A stretch of 64,000 bases of DNA, taken from contig OW121740.1 of NCBI GenBank assembly GCA_933228675.1, positions 127,669,630 through 127,733,629 on the forward strand, read 5' to 3'. A model generated the notes under the pieces. It had not been told where the DNA came from. It saw nothing but the letters and a program-made list of their open reading frames with translations, and did not search any database. The position numbers and the translations under genes are program-made. The DNA is from Stomorhina lunata. Lineage: Eukaryota > Arthropoda > Insecta > Diptera > Rhiniidae. Shown here one piece after another: positions 21,413 to 32,936 of this stretch (position 1 is the stretch's first letter; the number at the start of each line of letters is the position of its first letter).

Positions 21413-23045
21413 TTTTTTTATAAAACAAAGATAATTTGAAGACCTTATTTTTAAAGTGGAGTAAGTCCACTTTTTTTTTAAATTGTGATATAAACGGTTT
21501 TTGCGTTTTAGTGATTTTAGAAATATAGGTAACAAATTTTATTAAACTAAATTTTTAGTTTAGATTAGAACTTATCAAATTTATTCTTGCATAAAAATAA
21601 ATTAATAAAAACCGTTTGGAAATGGGGTTTTTAGCGGGTTGAATGGAGTTTATACCACTTTCAAAACAAACATTTTATAATATTTATTTTTTTATTTAAA
21701 AACTGTATGGGACTTAAACTGTTTTCGAAACAAATAAAATTTAATATTTTGGTTTTGTATGGCTAATTTGTATACCCTTCACCACCATAGGTGGAAAGGG
21801 TATTATAAGTTTGTGCTGATGTTTGTAACGCATAGAAATATTTGTCTTAGACCCACCTTTTAGTATACCAATATGCTTAGAATCACTTTCTGAGTCGATT
21901 TAGCGATGTCCGTCCGTCCGTCCGTCTGGCTGGCTGGACGGCTGGTTGGTTGGCTAGCTGGACCCCCATGTAAACCTTGTAATCAAACTACAGGTCGCAA
22001 TTCTAAAGATAATTTGATCAAATTTGGCACAGATCATTTTTTTGATAATGGGACCATGGCTATTGAAATTGGTCAAAATCGGTCCATTATTTATGGTACC
22101 TCCCATAGGTCCCACTTCCCGGAATTGCTATATTGGCCACAAATATCAATATTTTTTCATGAAATTTAAAACATATACTGCTTATGTAAACTTAAATCAC
22201 TGTACCAAATTTCGTTGAAATCGGTCCACATTTGACCATAGCTCCCATACAAATTCTTCTTTAAAAACGCACTAAATGAGACAAAAAATCACTAAAACGC
22301 TCATAAATCTAAAGATAATGGAAATTTTGAGTCTATTTTTTGCATACATAATTTTTGTAACAACTGTAATCAATCTGCTAAATTTCGAGATAATCGGTCC
22401 ACATTTGACCCTAGCTCTCATATAAGTCCAAATGACGGAAACAGGTTGAATATATAAGTTTTGAGAAAATGTTTGTATGATGGCAAAATTTAGCAAATAT
22501 TTGTCTTTACACAGGAAAAATAACACCTTTGACCTTAGTGGTGAAGGGTATCGTATGGTCGGCTTGACCGACTATAGCGCTTTCTTACTTGTTACTTCTA
22601 AATTTAAAAATGTATACTACTTAATCCACTTTCTAAGCAAATAAAATTAAAATCTAGTTTAAGAAAATTTTGCTAAATATTTTTCATATTAAGATAAACA
22701 AAGGATCAATAATTTTGTCAATTTTTTTAGATAAAAAGTATCCAGATTTGTTCGTAAGTTAGTGAATTGTAGTAATTATTTATCAATGTTTTTTTAGGTC
22801 TGCTAATATTTTACTTTTTGCTTAGTATTTCAATAAAAAGAATGGACTTATACCACTTTCAAAACAAAAGTTGTAGGAAATTGTTAATTACAAAATGTTA
22901 GAGTGTCAATATTTCAGTAGATTTTGTAAATCTGAAATTTATTTTTTTTGCATAGTAAGATCCACAATTGCAGAACCCTTCCCCATCATTAACTCAATTT
23001 TTTTGAATATGGACTTATTCCACTTTCAAAAAAAAGTATTCATAT
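21413..23045 (+). repeat. Degenerate long-period repeat 'GGACTTAtaCCACTTTCaaaaCAAA'
   Basis: The motif recurs, with drift, at about 21,459, 21,645, 21,710, 22,616, 22,844 and 23,011. The family A copy at 21,771-22,593 lies in the middle and appears to have inserted into this old repeat field. The period is irregular (about 160-230 bp). No coding frame was seen. Confidence 0.4.
21771..22593 (+). mobile_element. Family A interspersed element, nearly complete copy (A2)
   Basis: The 5' end has the hairpin formed by TATACCCTTCACC and GGTGGAAAGGGTAT. Then follow a conserved 'ctgagtcgatttagcgatgtcc' block, a GTCC/GGCT microsatellite (21,907-21,950), repeated 'ggtccacatttgaccatagctc' blocks and the 3' GGTGAAGGGTAT word, which is inverted relative to the 5' ATACCCTTCACC. 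Last come the hairpin GGTCGG-CTTG-ACCGAC and the tail CTTTCTTACTTGTT. No transposase is encoded. Subterminal inverted repeat, internal microsatellite and 3' hairpin together recall DINE/Helentron non-autonomous elements. Short open frames inside are incidental. Confidence 0.8.
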
Positions 23046-24559
23046 GTTGCCTAGTGCTTCTCTATACTAAATTTTATCATCATTAGTGTTATAGTTTGTC
23101 ATTTATTTATTAGCCTCGAAAAGGTTATACTGGGGCTTTGGTCAAATGTATACCGATTTCGCCCAATTTCAATATCAAAATTTTCCCAGAAATGAAGAAT
23201 ATTTCTGCTAAATTTCTTTCGTTCCTTTTGGGTTTTGAGAGAAAATTGAAGAAGTTACAAATGGTTCTTTTGATGATTGGTATAAAAAATTTTCACAGTG
23301 TATTTTTTACTTTTCAAATTTTCAAGAAATACAAAATTTCCTTTACAAGTAAAAACAATATTTTGATTCATAAAATTCATATTTTAATGGTTACTTCAGT
23401 GTTTGGCTACTGATAAATATCATTTGAGTTTTTTTCTTAAAAATATTTTTTTCTTCCAACCGAATGTTAGAGTTGAAGTTTGTTATTTTTATTATTTTAG
23501 TGTTAGTCTGGCTTATTTATAAGATTGTAAATGTCTTAATTTACAACATTAAAATTTTATGATTTGTATGCTGGGAGTTTTTTTTGGAGTTATAAAACAT
23601 AAGGCCAATGATTTAGTGGAGAGTAAAAGCTTGACTAAGAGTACTTGACTAAAAGTACTTAACTAGAAGCTTTACTATTTATGGTCTTTTAATGGTTTTG
23701 TAATGTTGTCAAAAATTGGCTAAAATATAAATAAAAATTTGAAAAATTGTAGGCGTTTGAAGGTTTTGTTTAGATTTTTAAACAATTCGTGGCTAAATGT
23801 CAGTGTCAATTAACCAAGTGTTAATTTTGCCAATGAATTTTAAGCTCTTTGGAGGACTTTAACTAAAGTTTAAGTGTGTGTGAAAATTTATGACCCAATA
23901 GAAAAAATTGTTAAAATATTTTAAATGCAATTGTTGCAATTTCAATTGTTAGAGATTTTATTGGTACTTAATTTGTCATGCGTTGACTTACTGTTTCTAA
24001 ACGCATCATTGTCTTTCTTTCTTTCTTGTCTGGCAATTTTGTCTTTATTATTTTACTATCAACCAAAGAAAATGTTAAACGTTAATCACGTATTTAACTA
24101 TTTAATCCCAGTTGTCGCTAATGTCATTATATATTTTTTTCTCAAACCTCCTGGGGATTATTGAGACAATCTTGTGGTCAGTCATTCGAGATGGATCCCC
24201 TTAAAGGATATTAGCTTACAGTTAAATCAAACAAGTTACGTCTCTTTCATTTTATGAAGCCAAGAATTTGCTAAAGTGGAACAAATGATTGAATGAGTGT
24301 TAAGAAAAAATCTGCCTAAATGGAAATAATTAGTTGGTAGCTTTGTTAAAGCTTAAGATGGAATTAATGGAATGTTCAGGGAGAATGTCTGGATGAAAAT
24401 GTGCCTTGAATATTAAAGATTTCGCATATTATGTTACGAAATTCTTAATAGGGTTATGTATTTGTTATTAGCACGAGTAAGTGTTAATTGATTGTTGTTC
24501 TAGCATTTACTGTATTTATAAAGGAAAACTTCTATAAAATACTTTAATTTTCATAATTT
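23046..24559. other. AT-rich stretch with a short family G fragment, no gene seen
   Basis: The part at 23,105-23,225 ('ttatactggggctttggtcaaatg', 'gaagaatatttctgc') resembles family G at 10.5-10.65 kb. Nothing else is recognisable. Confidence 0.5.
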
Positions 24560-27046
24560 TTTTAAAAAATCTTTTATTCGAAATTTGTTAAAAAAATAAT
24601 TTTCTATAGAAAAATTTTTATAATGAAAAATTTTCTATAGAAAAATTTGTATAAAAAAAAAATTCTATAGAAAAATTTTTATAAGGAAAAATTTTTTATA
24701 GAAAACTTTCAGTAATCAAAAATTTTCTAAAAAAAATAGAATAATGAATAATTTTCTATAGAAAAATTTTTAAAAAGAAAAATTTTCTATAGAAAAATTT
24801 TTATAAGGAAAAATTTTTTATACAAACATTTTAGTAACCAAAAATTTTCTATAGAAAAATTTTTTTAACTTAAATTTTTATAGACAATAATTTATAATAT
24901 AGAACTTTCCATAAAAAATTAAAAAAAAAATTTCTACAAATTTTATAACAAAAAATTTTCCATAGAAACAATTTATACCAAAAATTTTCATAACGAAAGC
25001 TTTTCTATAAAAAAATATTAAAACGACAAGATTTCTACAGAAAATTTTTTGTAACGAAAAATATTCTATAGAAAAATTTTTCTATAAAAAAAAATAATTT
25101 TTTTTAGATGTTATATCAAAAATATTTCTATTGGAAAAATTTTATATCAAAAATTTTTCCATGGAAAAAAATTTTATATCAAAAATTTTTCTATAGAAAA
25201 AAATTTATATCAAACATTTTTCTTTAAAAAAAAATTTAATATCCCAAAATTTTTTTACAGAAAAAAATTTATATCGTGAATTTTTTTGTAGAAAAAATGG
25301 AAATCGAAAATAATTCTATATAAAAAATTTTATTACGAAAATGTTTCTAAAGAAAATATCTTATATCGAAAATTCGAAAACTTTTCTATAGAAAAAATTT
25401 TGTATCAAAAATTTTTCTATAGCAAAAATTTTGTATCAAAAATTTTTCTATAAAAAAAAATTTTGTATCAAAAATTTTTCTATATAAAAAATTTTGTATC
25501 AAAAATTTTTCTATAGAAAAAATTTTGTATCAAAAATTTTTTTATAGAAAAAATTTTGTATCAAAAATTTTTTTATAGAAAAAATTTTGTATCAAAAATT
25601 TTTTTATAGAAAAAATTTTGTATCAAAAATTTTTCTATAGAAATAATGAATAATTTTCTATAGATAAATTTTTAAAAAGAAAAATTTTCTATAGAAAAAT
25701 TTTTATAAGGAAAAATTTTTTATACAAACATTTTAGTAACCAAAAATTTTCTATAAAAAAATTTTTTTAACTTAAATTTTTATAGACAATAATTTATAAT
25801 ATAGAACTTTCTATAAAAAAATTAAAAAAAAAATTTCTACAAATTTTATAACAAAAAATTTTCCATAGAAACAATTTATACCAAAAATTTTCATAACGAA
25901 AGCTTTTCTATAAAAAAATATTAAAACGACAAGATTTCTACAGAAAAATTTTTGTAACGAAAAATATTCTATAGAAAAATTTTTCTTTAAAAAAAATAAA
26001 TATTTTTATAAATATGTTATATCAAAAATATTTCTATTGGGAAAATTTTATATCAAAAATTTTTCCATGGAAAAAAATTTTGTATCAAAAATTTTTCTAT
26101 AGAAAAAAATTTATATCGAACATTTTTCTTTAAAAAAAATTTAATATCCCAAAATTTTTTTACAGAAAAAAATTTATATCGGGATTTTTTTTGTAGAAAA
26201 ATGGAAATCGAAAATATTTCTATATAAAAAATTTTATTACGAAAATGTTTCTAAAGAAAATATCTTATATCGAAAATTCAAAAATTTTTCTATAGAAAAA
26301 ATTTTGTATCAAAAATTTTTCTATAGAAAAAATTTTGTATCAAAAATTTTTCTATAGAAAAAATTTTGTATCAAAATTTTTCTATAGAAAAAATTTTCTA
26401 TCAAAAATTTTTCTATAGAAAAAATTTTGTATCAAAAATTTTTTCTATAGAAAAAATTTTGTATCAAAAATTTTTCTATAGAAAAAATTTTGTATCAAAA
26501 ATTTTTCTATAGAAAAAATTTTGTATCAAAAATTTTTCTATAGAAAAATTTTTGTATCAAAATTTTTCTATAGAAAAAATTTTCTATCAAAAATTTTTCT
26601 ATAGAAAAAATTTTGTATCAAAAATTTTTTCTATAGAAAAAATTTTGTATCAAAAATTTTTCTATAGAAAAAATTTTGTATCAAAAATTTTTCTATAGAA
26701 AAAATTTTGTATCAAAAATTTTTCTATAGAAAAAAACTTGTATCAAAAATTTTTCTATTGAAAAAATTTTGTATCAAAAATTTTTCTATAGAAAAAATTT
26801 TGTATCAAAAATTTTTCTATAGAAAAAATTTTGTATCAAAAATTTTTCTATAGAAAAAATTTTGTATCAAAAATTTTTCTATAGAAAAAATTTTGTATCA
26901 AAAATTTTTCTATAAAAAAAATTTTGTATCAAAAATTTTTCTATAGAAAAAATTTTGTATCAACAATTTTTCTATAAAAAAAATTTTGTATCAAAAATTT
27001 TTCTATAGAAAAAATTTTGTATCAAAAATTTTTCTATAGAAAATTC
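24560..27046 (+). repeat. Class I satellite array S2 (31 bp, joint word GTATCAA)
   Basis: The 3' part (about 26,280-27,040) is about 25 nearly identical 31-mers (TTTTTCTATAGAAAAAATTTTGTATCAAAAA). The 5' part has diverged units with other joint words (TATAAGG, TATATCA). A 902-bp block starting at 24,741 is repeated at 25,643 with the same idiosyncratic variants ('tagacaataatttataatatag'). Within the homogeneous part a 6-monomer (186-bp) super-unit repeats, marked by shared variants at 26,371 and 26,557. Confidence 0.9.
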
Positions 27047-28725
27047 TTTATGTCGAAACTGCTTTGAGTGTTCTACGTATTAAAAATAGCACCTTTCTTT
27101 TTAAAATACAAAATTATTAAATTGCAAAACTTTTTAAGACATTCATTGTTCAATGCTTTTTTAATTTGTAGTTTTTATTCGCCAAATGACTATATAATTT
27201 GTTTGCTAATTAGACACTTAAGCACTCATTAAAAATTGCTTTAAAATATTAAGAAAAATATGCAGCTTAACGAACATTAAGCGAATAAAGAAAATAATAA
27301 ACTTAGAACAGTTGCCTTTATTATAAGCGTATGTGTCTTAAATCTTTTGTTTGGCTGTCAGTTTAACTCAAATATTTATAGTTTTTTTCAGCTTCATCCT
27401 TTATTTTCAAATCATTTCTATTCCACAAAGTGTTGAAATCTATGTATATACTAACTATGATAAATTGTATATTATCTATCTTTTAGAATTTAAAAGCCTG
27501 TCTATTGTCTTTCATTTAATACGTGATTGTATGTGTGTGTTGTTAAGTTATCTAACAATTTTAAGCATAACCATCACATAATTATGACAAGCAAGTGTCA
27601 AGTTCAACAAACCATTTCTTAACAAATTTGTCTGTGATCTTAAATCTCTTTTAAATAGAAATATTTTCTTAAAAGTATTTAAATTCATATAAGTCTTGTT
27701 GGTTTTTGTTGGTTTGGTTTGTTTGATATGGTGGCATTCCTGGGCTTTTGTATTTATACTTTTATGCTGATTTTTGTTTAGCTTCTTAGGAAAACAAAAA
27801 ATCATGATTTAGATTCGTTATGCTAATCTTTCAGTTAAACTTAGCAAATATTTAATAGTTTATACGCCTATTTTGACGCCTATTTGTAATGTATATTAAC
27901 TTCTCTTTTTTCAAGAAAAGACAACAAAATAGAAAAAGTCTTACTCGTATTTTGTATTTATTTCACTAAAAGTGTTATTTTTTTTTGTAGAATTTATTTG
28001 TGGCGAATTTCTTAGTAGTTTTTAAAACCGTTAAACGCCTACACTAAAAGCTGTCGCCTATAAATAAAATACAAAATGAAGAGCAAAACGAAGAACTGTT
28101 TTTTTTTTTGTTTGGGAAAATAAAATGTAATAGAATAGAAGTGCCTTAGTTTGGTGTTTAAACTCAAAAGATATGCAATCAGTTCAAGCTCATGACTTAA
28201 ATATTTCTAAAAGCGTGCTTTAGATTTTTTCCATTTGTATCCTTTTTTTGTCTACTTTTTTCTAGATTTTTTCTAGCTTGTCTTTGGTTTTGTCTGTTAT
28301 AACTGACATTTAGCTTGTGGTCACTTTTCAAAAGTATTTCATTCTTTGGCTTATATTCTTAAAGTTTTTTTCTTCTCTTTATATTTTTTAATATTATGTT
28401 TCCCAACCTCATCCGGTGCTAAATAAAAATTAACATTTTCATAATTCTTTACACTTGAAATATACACTCAAAGTTTTAAGTACGTAATTTTAATTTAAAA
28501 TGAAAAATGCTCTTAATACAATAGAGTGTTCGAATATCATCTATAAATTTACGAAATGTACATTTTTGTTTAATTTCGAAATATTCTGACAAGGTTTTAA
28601 TATCGGTTTGTTAAAGTTTTATCTGTAGCTTTCTTAGGATCTCAAAAGGAATATGTTCCTTTTAGAACAATCTTGAACAACAGGGCTAAGGTATCTTCAT
28701 CATGGTCAATATTGAGACGAGTATT
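27047..28725. other. AT-rich stretch, no gene seen
   Basis: Single-copy-looking AT-rich sequence. A minus-strand frame at about 28,645-28,725 ('RLNIDHDEDTLALLFKIVL') has a somewhat protein-like composition but runs into the family A element, and I do not recognise it. Confidence 0.4.
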
Positions 28726-29528
28726 AACAAGTAAGAAAGCGCTATAGTCGGTCAAGCCGACCATACGATACCCTTCACCACTAAGGTCAAAGGTGTTACT
28801 TTTCCTGTATAAAGACAAATATTTGCTAAATTTTGCCATCATACAAACATTTTCTAAAAACTTATATATTTAAACTGTTTCCGTCATTTGGACTTATATG
28901 AGAGCTAGGGTCAAATGTGGACCGATTATCTCGAAATTTGGCAAATTGATTACAGTTGTTACAAAAATTATGTATGCAAAAAATAAACTCAAAATTTTTA
29001 TAATTATTAGATTTACGAGCGTTTTAGTGATTTTTTGTCTCATTTAGTGCGTTTTTGAAGAAGAGTTTGTATGGGAGCTATGGTCAAATGTGGACCTATT
29101 TCAACGAAATTTGGTACAGTGATTTAAGTTTACATAAGCAGTATCTGTTTTAAATTTCATGAAAAAATATTGATATTTGTGGCCAATATAGCAATTCCGG
29201 GAAGTGGGACCTATGGGAGGTACCATAAATAATAGACCGATTTTGACCAATTTCAACAGCCATGGTCCCATTATCAATAAAATGATCTGTGCCAAATTTC
29301 ATCAAATTATCTTTAGAATTGCGACCTGTAGTTTGATTACAATGTTTACATGGGGGTCCAGCCAGCCAGACGGACGGACGGACGGACGAACATCGCTAAA
29401 TCGACTCAGAAAGTGATTCTAAGTTTATTGGTATACTAAAAGGTGGGTCTAAGACAAATATTTCTATGCGTTACAAACATCAGCACAAACTTATAATACC
29501 CTTTCCACCTATGGTGGTGAAGGGTATA
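28726..29528 (-). mobile_element. Family A interspersed element, nearly complete copy in reverse orientation (A3)
   Basis: Mirror image of copy A2: tail AACAAGTAAGAAAGCG, hairpin, ATACCCTTCACCACT, repeated '..gtcaaatgtggacc..' blocks, GGAC microsatellite (29,365-29,392) and the 5' hairpin ending in AAGGGTATA. It is highly similar to A2 along its length. Together the two copies form an inverted pair around 6.1 kb that contains array S2. Confidence 0.8.
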
Positions 29529-29649
29529 ATAATAAGTTGGGGTAGCTCTTTGATATCCCAATTTTTTCTTTTACTATTTATTCTTAAGTACCTGAATTTC
29601 AAATACATTTTCTAATCAAATCTTAATGCTAAGTGTTATTACTCGTAAC

Positions 29650-30022
29650 TCAAAATTTTCTACAGGAAAATTTTTATAATGAAAAATTTTCTATTGAAAA
29701 ATTTTTATAACAACAAATTTTTTACAGAAAAAATTTTATAACGAACAATTTTTTATAGAAAACTATTCTATACACAAATTTTTATAACGAAAAATTGTGA
29801 ATAAACAAATTTTTATAATAACAGGTTTTCTATAGAATAATTTTTATTATGAAGAATTGCCTATAGACAAATTTTTATGACGAAAAATTTCTTTAGAATT
29901 TTTTTTTGACGAAAAATTTTCTATAGAAATTGTTTATGACGAAAAATTTTCTATAGAAAAATTTGTATAACGAACAATTTTTTATAAAAAAATGTTTATA
30001 ACGAACAATTTTCTATAGAATT
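29650..30022 (+). repeat. Class I satellite array S11 (short, degenerate)
   Basis: About 12 units of 'acgaaaaattttctatagaaaaatttttata' with many substitutions. The joint words TATAACG and TATGACG link it to the TTAACG arrays further right. It starts about 120 bp from the end of family A copy A3. Confidence 0.75.
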
Positions 30023-30277
30023 GTTGTTGAGTGTATGTAGCAAAAGACGATATCCCAGGATGTTTCTAAAGTATCTTCGTCGCTGAAAGAATGATGTCAC
30101 TGTCTTATATTCAAGATCTTTACTTATATAGTATAATGTCGTGCTAAAGTTTTTAGCCTTCTAAGGGCATCACCAATTCTTTCCACTACTCGACATATGG
30201 AAGATTAGGTCGGTAGAGGCAGCAGATGTTTGCTTTGTGCAATCTTCATCGGGAGATTGTAGAGTTGAAGTCATCCT

Positions 30278-31222
30278 GATCACTATCATCAAGATCATGG
30301 TTTAGGAGGGCTTTCATGTCAACTTCTATATCCATATTCTCACTAGCAGCGCTAACAGTACCCAGAATTGCTAATCAACAAATGAAATATAAGACTCCTA
30401 GAACTTTTTGTTTAAAACCGATACACTTTAATCTTGATTTATATCCTTCTTGCAATCACTACTCATGATCCTATTAATAGAGTTTTCAGATTCTCAAATC
30501 TTCACTATCTTCCAGTTCTAGACAGGTACTTTAAGATCGCAATCTCCCTTCAGCTCTTGACACTCCATAGATGCAAATATCGGGTACAAGAGTTGTGATA
30601 ACCCAGTATACATGGTTTTAGATCTAAGCAACCAAAATCTGTTTCTAAGGTTATTTGGGGGGCTAAATCCGAATATGAAATTCGTTTTTTTTGATATTGG
30701 TTCTAGTTTTCAAAATATTAAATAAAAACATTTTTTTTGATCACTATCATCAAGATCATGGTTTAGGAGGGCTTTCATGTCAACTTCTATATCCATATTC
30801 TCACTAGCAGCGCTAACAGTACCCAGAATTGCTAATCAACAAATGAAATATAAGACTCCTAGAACTTTTTGTTTAAAACCGATACACTTTAATCTTGATT
30901 TATATCCTTCTTGCAATCACTACCCATAGGTCAGGGCAATTAGTGGTCCTACTAATAGAGTTTTTAGATTCTCAAATCTTCACTATCTTCCAGTTCTAGA
31001 CAGGTACTTTAAGATCGCAATCTCCCTTCAGCTCTTGACACTCCATAGATGCAAACATCGGGTACAAGAGTTGTGATAACACAAGTATATTTACATAGTT
31101 TTATGTCTAAGCAACCAAAATCTGTTTCTTAGGTTATTTGGGGCGCTAAATCCGAATATGAAATTCGTTTTTTTGTTTTGATATTGGTTCTAGTTTTCAA
31201 AATATTAAATAAAAACATTTTT
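30278..31222. repeat. 461-bp direct tandem duplication
   Basis: The block starting 'gatcactatcatcaagatc' at 30,278 restarts at 30,739 and runs to about 31,222 with few differences. The second copy has an extra piece of about 25 bp ('cccataggtcagggcaatta'). The sequence is less AT-rich than its surroundings. On the minus strand the start of each unit reads as an acidic peptide (SENMDIEVDMKALLNHDLDD), so the unit may derive from coding DNA. Confidence 0.85.
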
Positions 31223-31620
31223 TTTTTAATTTCGACGATTAATCTACAATCATTAAAAAGTTCTAAATTGGAAATAAAGAGGATTCGAACAGAGTTGCTG
31301 CTTGGGTTTTGTTTCATGCATAAAAGTCCAACGGTAGTTTGCTCATCATGCCCTTGTCCGAAATGCTTGGTATCGTTTTTCGCCAAATCTTGATATAGTC
31401 GCCCTCCTTACTCATCACTTGTATCACCCAAGTTTTCAGGAAAAAAATCGAGATATGAATGCAGAAAATGTATTTTGAGTAACATTCGAGCTCCAATCTT
31501 GCAATAATTTTGCAACAAACTGTCAATTATCTGCTTAAATTCTGGGGATTTCCGGTTACCGAGAAAGTTAAGAACAACTATGAAATAATACTCAAGTAGC
31601 TGATTCATTGGGCGTTAAAT
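31120..31620 (-). pseudogene. Fragment of a recurrent arthropod protein family, in-frame stop
   Basis: The minus-strand frame from about 31,608 contains 'NRKSPEFKQIIDSLLQNYCK', 'GARMLLKIHFLHSYLDFFPE' and 'NLGDTSDE'. A TAA stop follows at about 31,408-31,410, and the same frame continues 'GGRLYQDLAKNDTKHFGQGH' and then 'LLCMKQNPSSNSVR'. I recall similar 'LHSHLDFFPENLG.VSDE(H/Q)GERFHQDI' segments in many uncharacterised, multi-copy arthropod proteins. The stop falls where that pattern has H or Q. No function is established to my knowledge, and a link to transposons is only a guess. The duplicated block downstream (30.28-31.22 kb) may contain its 3' part. A damaged gene fragment is the likely reading. 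Confidence 0.5.
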
Positions 31621-31799
31621 ATTTTATAAAGTTTCTGTAGGTTTAAATAATGTTTCTAGCGATGCCAACAGTTGACTCCCAAATTAGAACCAATTTTGAA
31701 AAACGAAATCTGTTCTGATCCAACAGTTGACCGTAATTTGTAAACTTGTGTAATACGCCAACTTATAATCTCTTCTATAGAAACTATATAAATTACTTT

Positions 31800-32085
31800 G
31801 AGTAATTTTTACTGGCGTCATCTATCGGGAACTGGTCATACACACAAACAAATCTTCGTCGGCTCATCCGCAATAACTTTGCTAAAGATCATTGCATGAT
31901 GAAATGCAAAGTTTACGATTTACTTTAATTTGATTAATTTTAAGTGGCGAGATCTGCCGGAAATTAGTCATACGAAATAAGAAACTTTAGTCATGCCTAC
32001 TAAAAAACCTTTTTCGGCACATGCTCAACTACTTTGTTAAATTGCATAACATGATCAAATGCATACAGACAGTCAAACATTCATT
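31800..32085 (+). repeat. Diverged short tandem duplication
   Basis: 'TGGCGTCATCTATCGGGAAC..GTCATAC' (about 31,813) is echoed by 'TGGCGAGATCTGCCGGAAAT..GTCATAC' (about 31,945). Each is followed by 'cggc(t/a)catg/cc..' and 'aactt/ctttg' words. Old duplicate of about 130 bp, class unknown. Confidence 0.45.
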
Positions 32086-32449
32086 TACTTAAAAGTTATA
32101 ACATAACCAAGATTTTCCCTTTTTTATCCCTAATTTCAAAAAAGTTCCATATGTATATTTGGTACTTCTTTAGTACCAATTGAATTTGGTACATTTTATA
32201 AAAACGCAGTTAACATATTGTTCCTGTTCATATTACTTTATGAGATGTTGAGTTATCATTTTATTCCTTTTTATCCATTTTTTCCCCCGAAATCAAAAAA
32301 GTACCAAATACGTGTTCAATATTTATTTCACATTTATTTATTTCAGTACAAAGTTCCTTTCTATAGTTATTTGTTCAAAAGATAAGTGTGGGTTAAAAAT
32401 AGTACCAAAAAAAAACATTTTTTACAATTTTTTACCCCCTTATTGGGCA

Positions 32450-32928
32450 ATAATGGGGTAATTTTTCAACATGAAAAAAACTAAGTAAATTTTATTATAT
32501 TTAAACAAAACTAAACCATTTACTAGTAACAAGCCATTAAATGATAATTCATATCTTACTTTGGAATTTCTTTATTCACAACATACAATTTTTGGTGCAT
32601 ATCCTTAGGCGCGTTTTCAAGGACATGAATTTTCGGGGGAAAATTGCAAAAACTCTTTAACTACCTCATTGATTTCCGTCTTTCACGATTTCCATTCCAT
32701 TATTTTTTCTTGTAAAAATTATTTGTTTTTGATCAAAATTTTGCAAAAACAAAATAATAACCCATTTTTCCCCATACAAATGGGCTCTTAAACTTTGGAC
32801 CCGATGCGCGCCCATAAAACGTTGTCCGATTTGGCTCAAATTTTTAGATTTAAGCTTTTAGATCTAGTGTCACAATATTCGGTAGAAAAACATTTGAAAT
32901 CAAAGAAAAAAAATTTTCCTGTCACCCG
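32450..32928 (+). mobile_element. hAT-type family B, half-length copy with 8-bp target duplication
   Basis: From about 32,470 on it follows the right arm of the 12.1-14.0 kb element through GCATATCCTTAGGCGCG, TTTCCCCATACAAATGGG and GTGTCACAATATTCGGTAG to the tip GTCACCC. ATTGGGCA is present on both sides (32,442-32,449 and 32,929-32,936), the 8-bp duplication expected for hAT. The left arm is absent; the left tip reads GGGGTAAT, only partly matching the right tip. Confidence 0.65.
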
Positions 32929-32936
32929 ATTGGGCA

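Noticed and set aside
28645..28842. Minus-strand frame 'RLNIDHDEDTLALLFKIVL'
   Set aside because: Somewhat protein-like but short, unrecognised and continuous with family A sequence; mentioned only in the stretch description.
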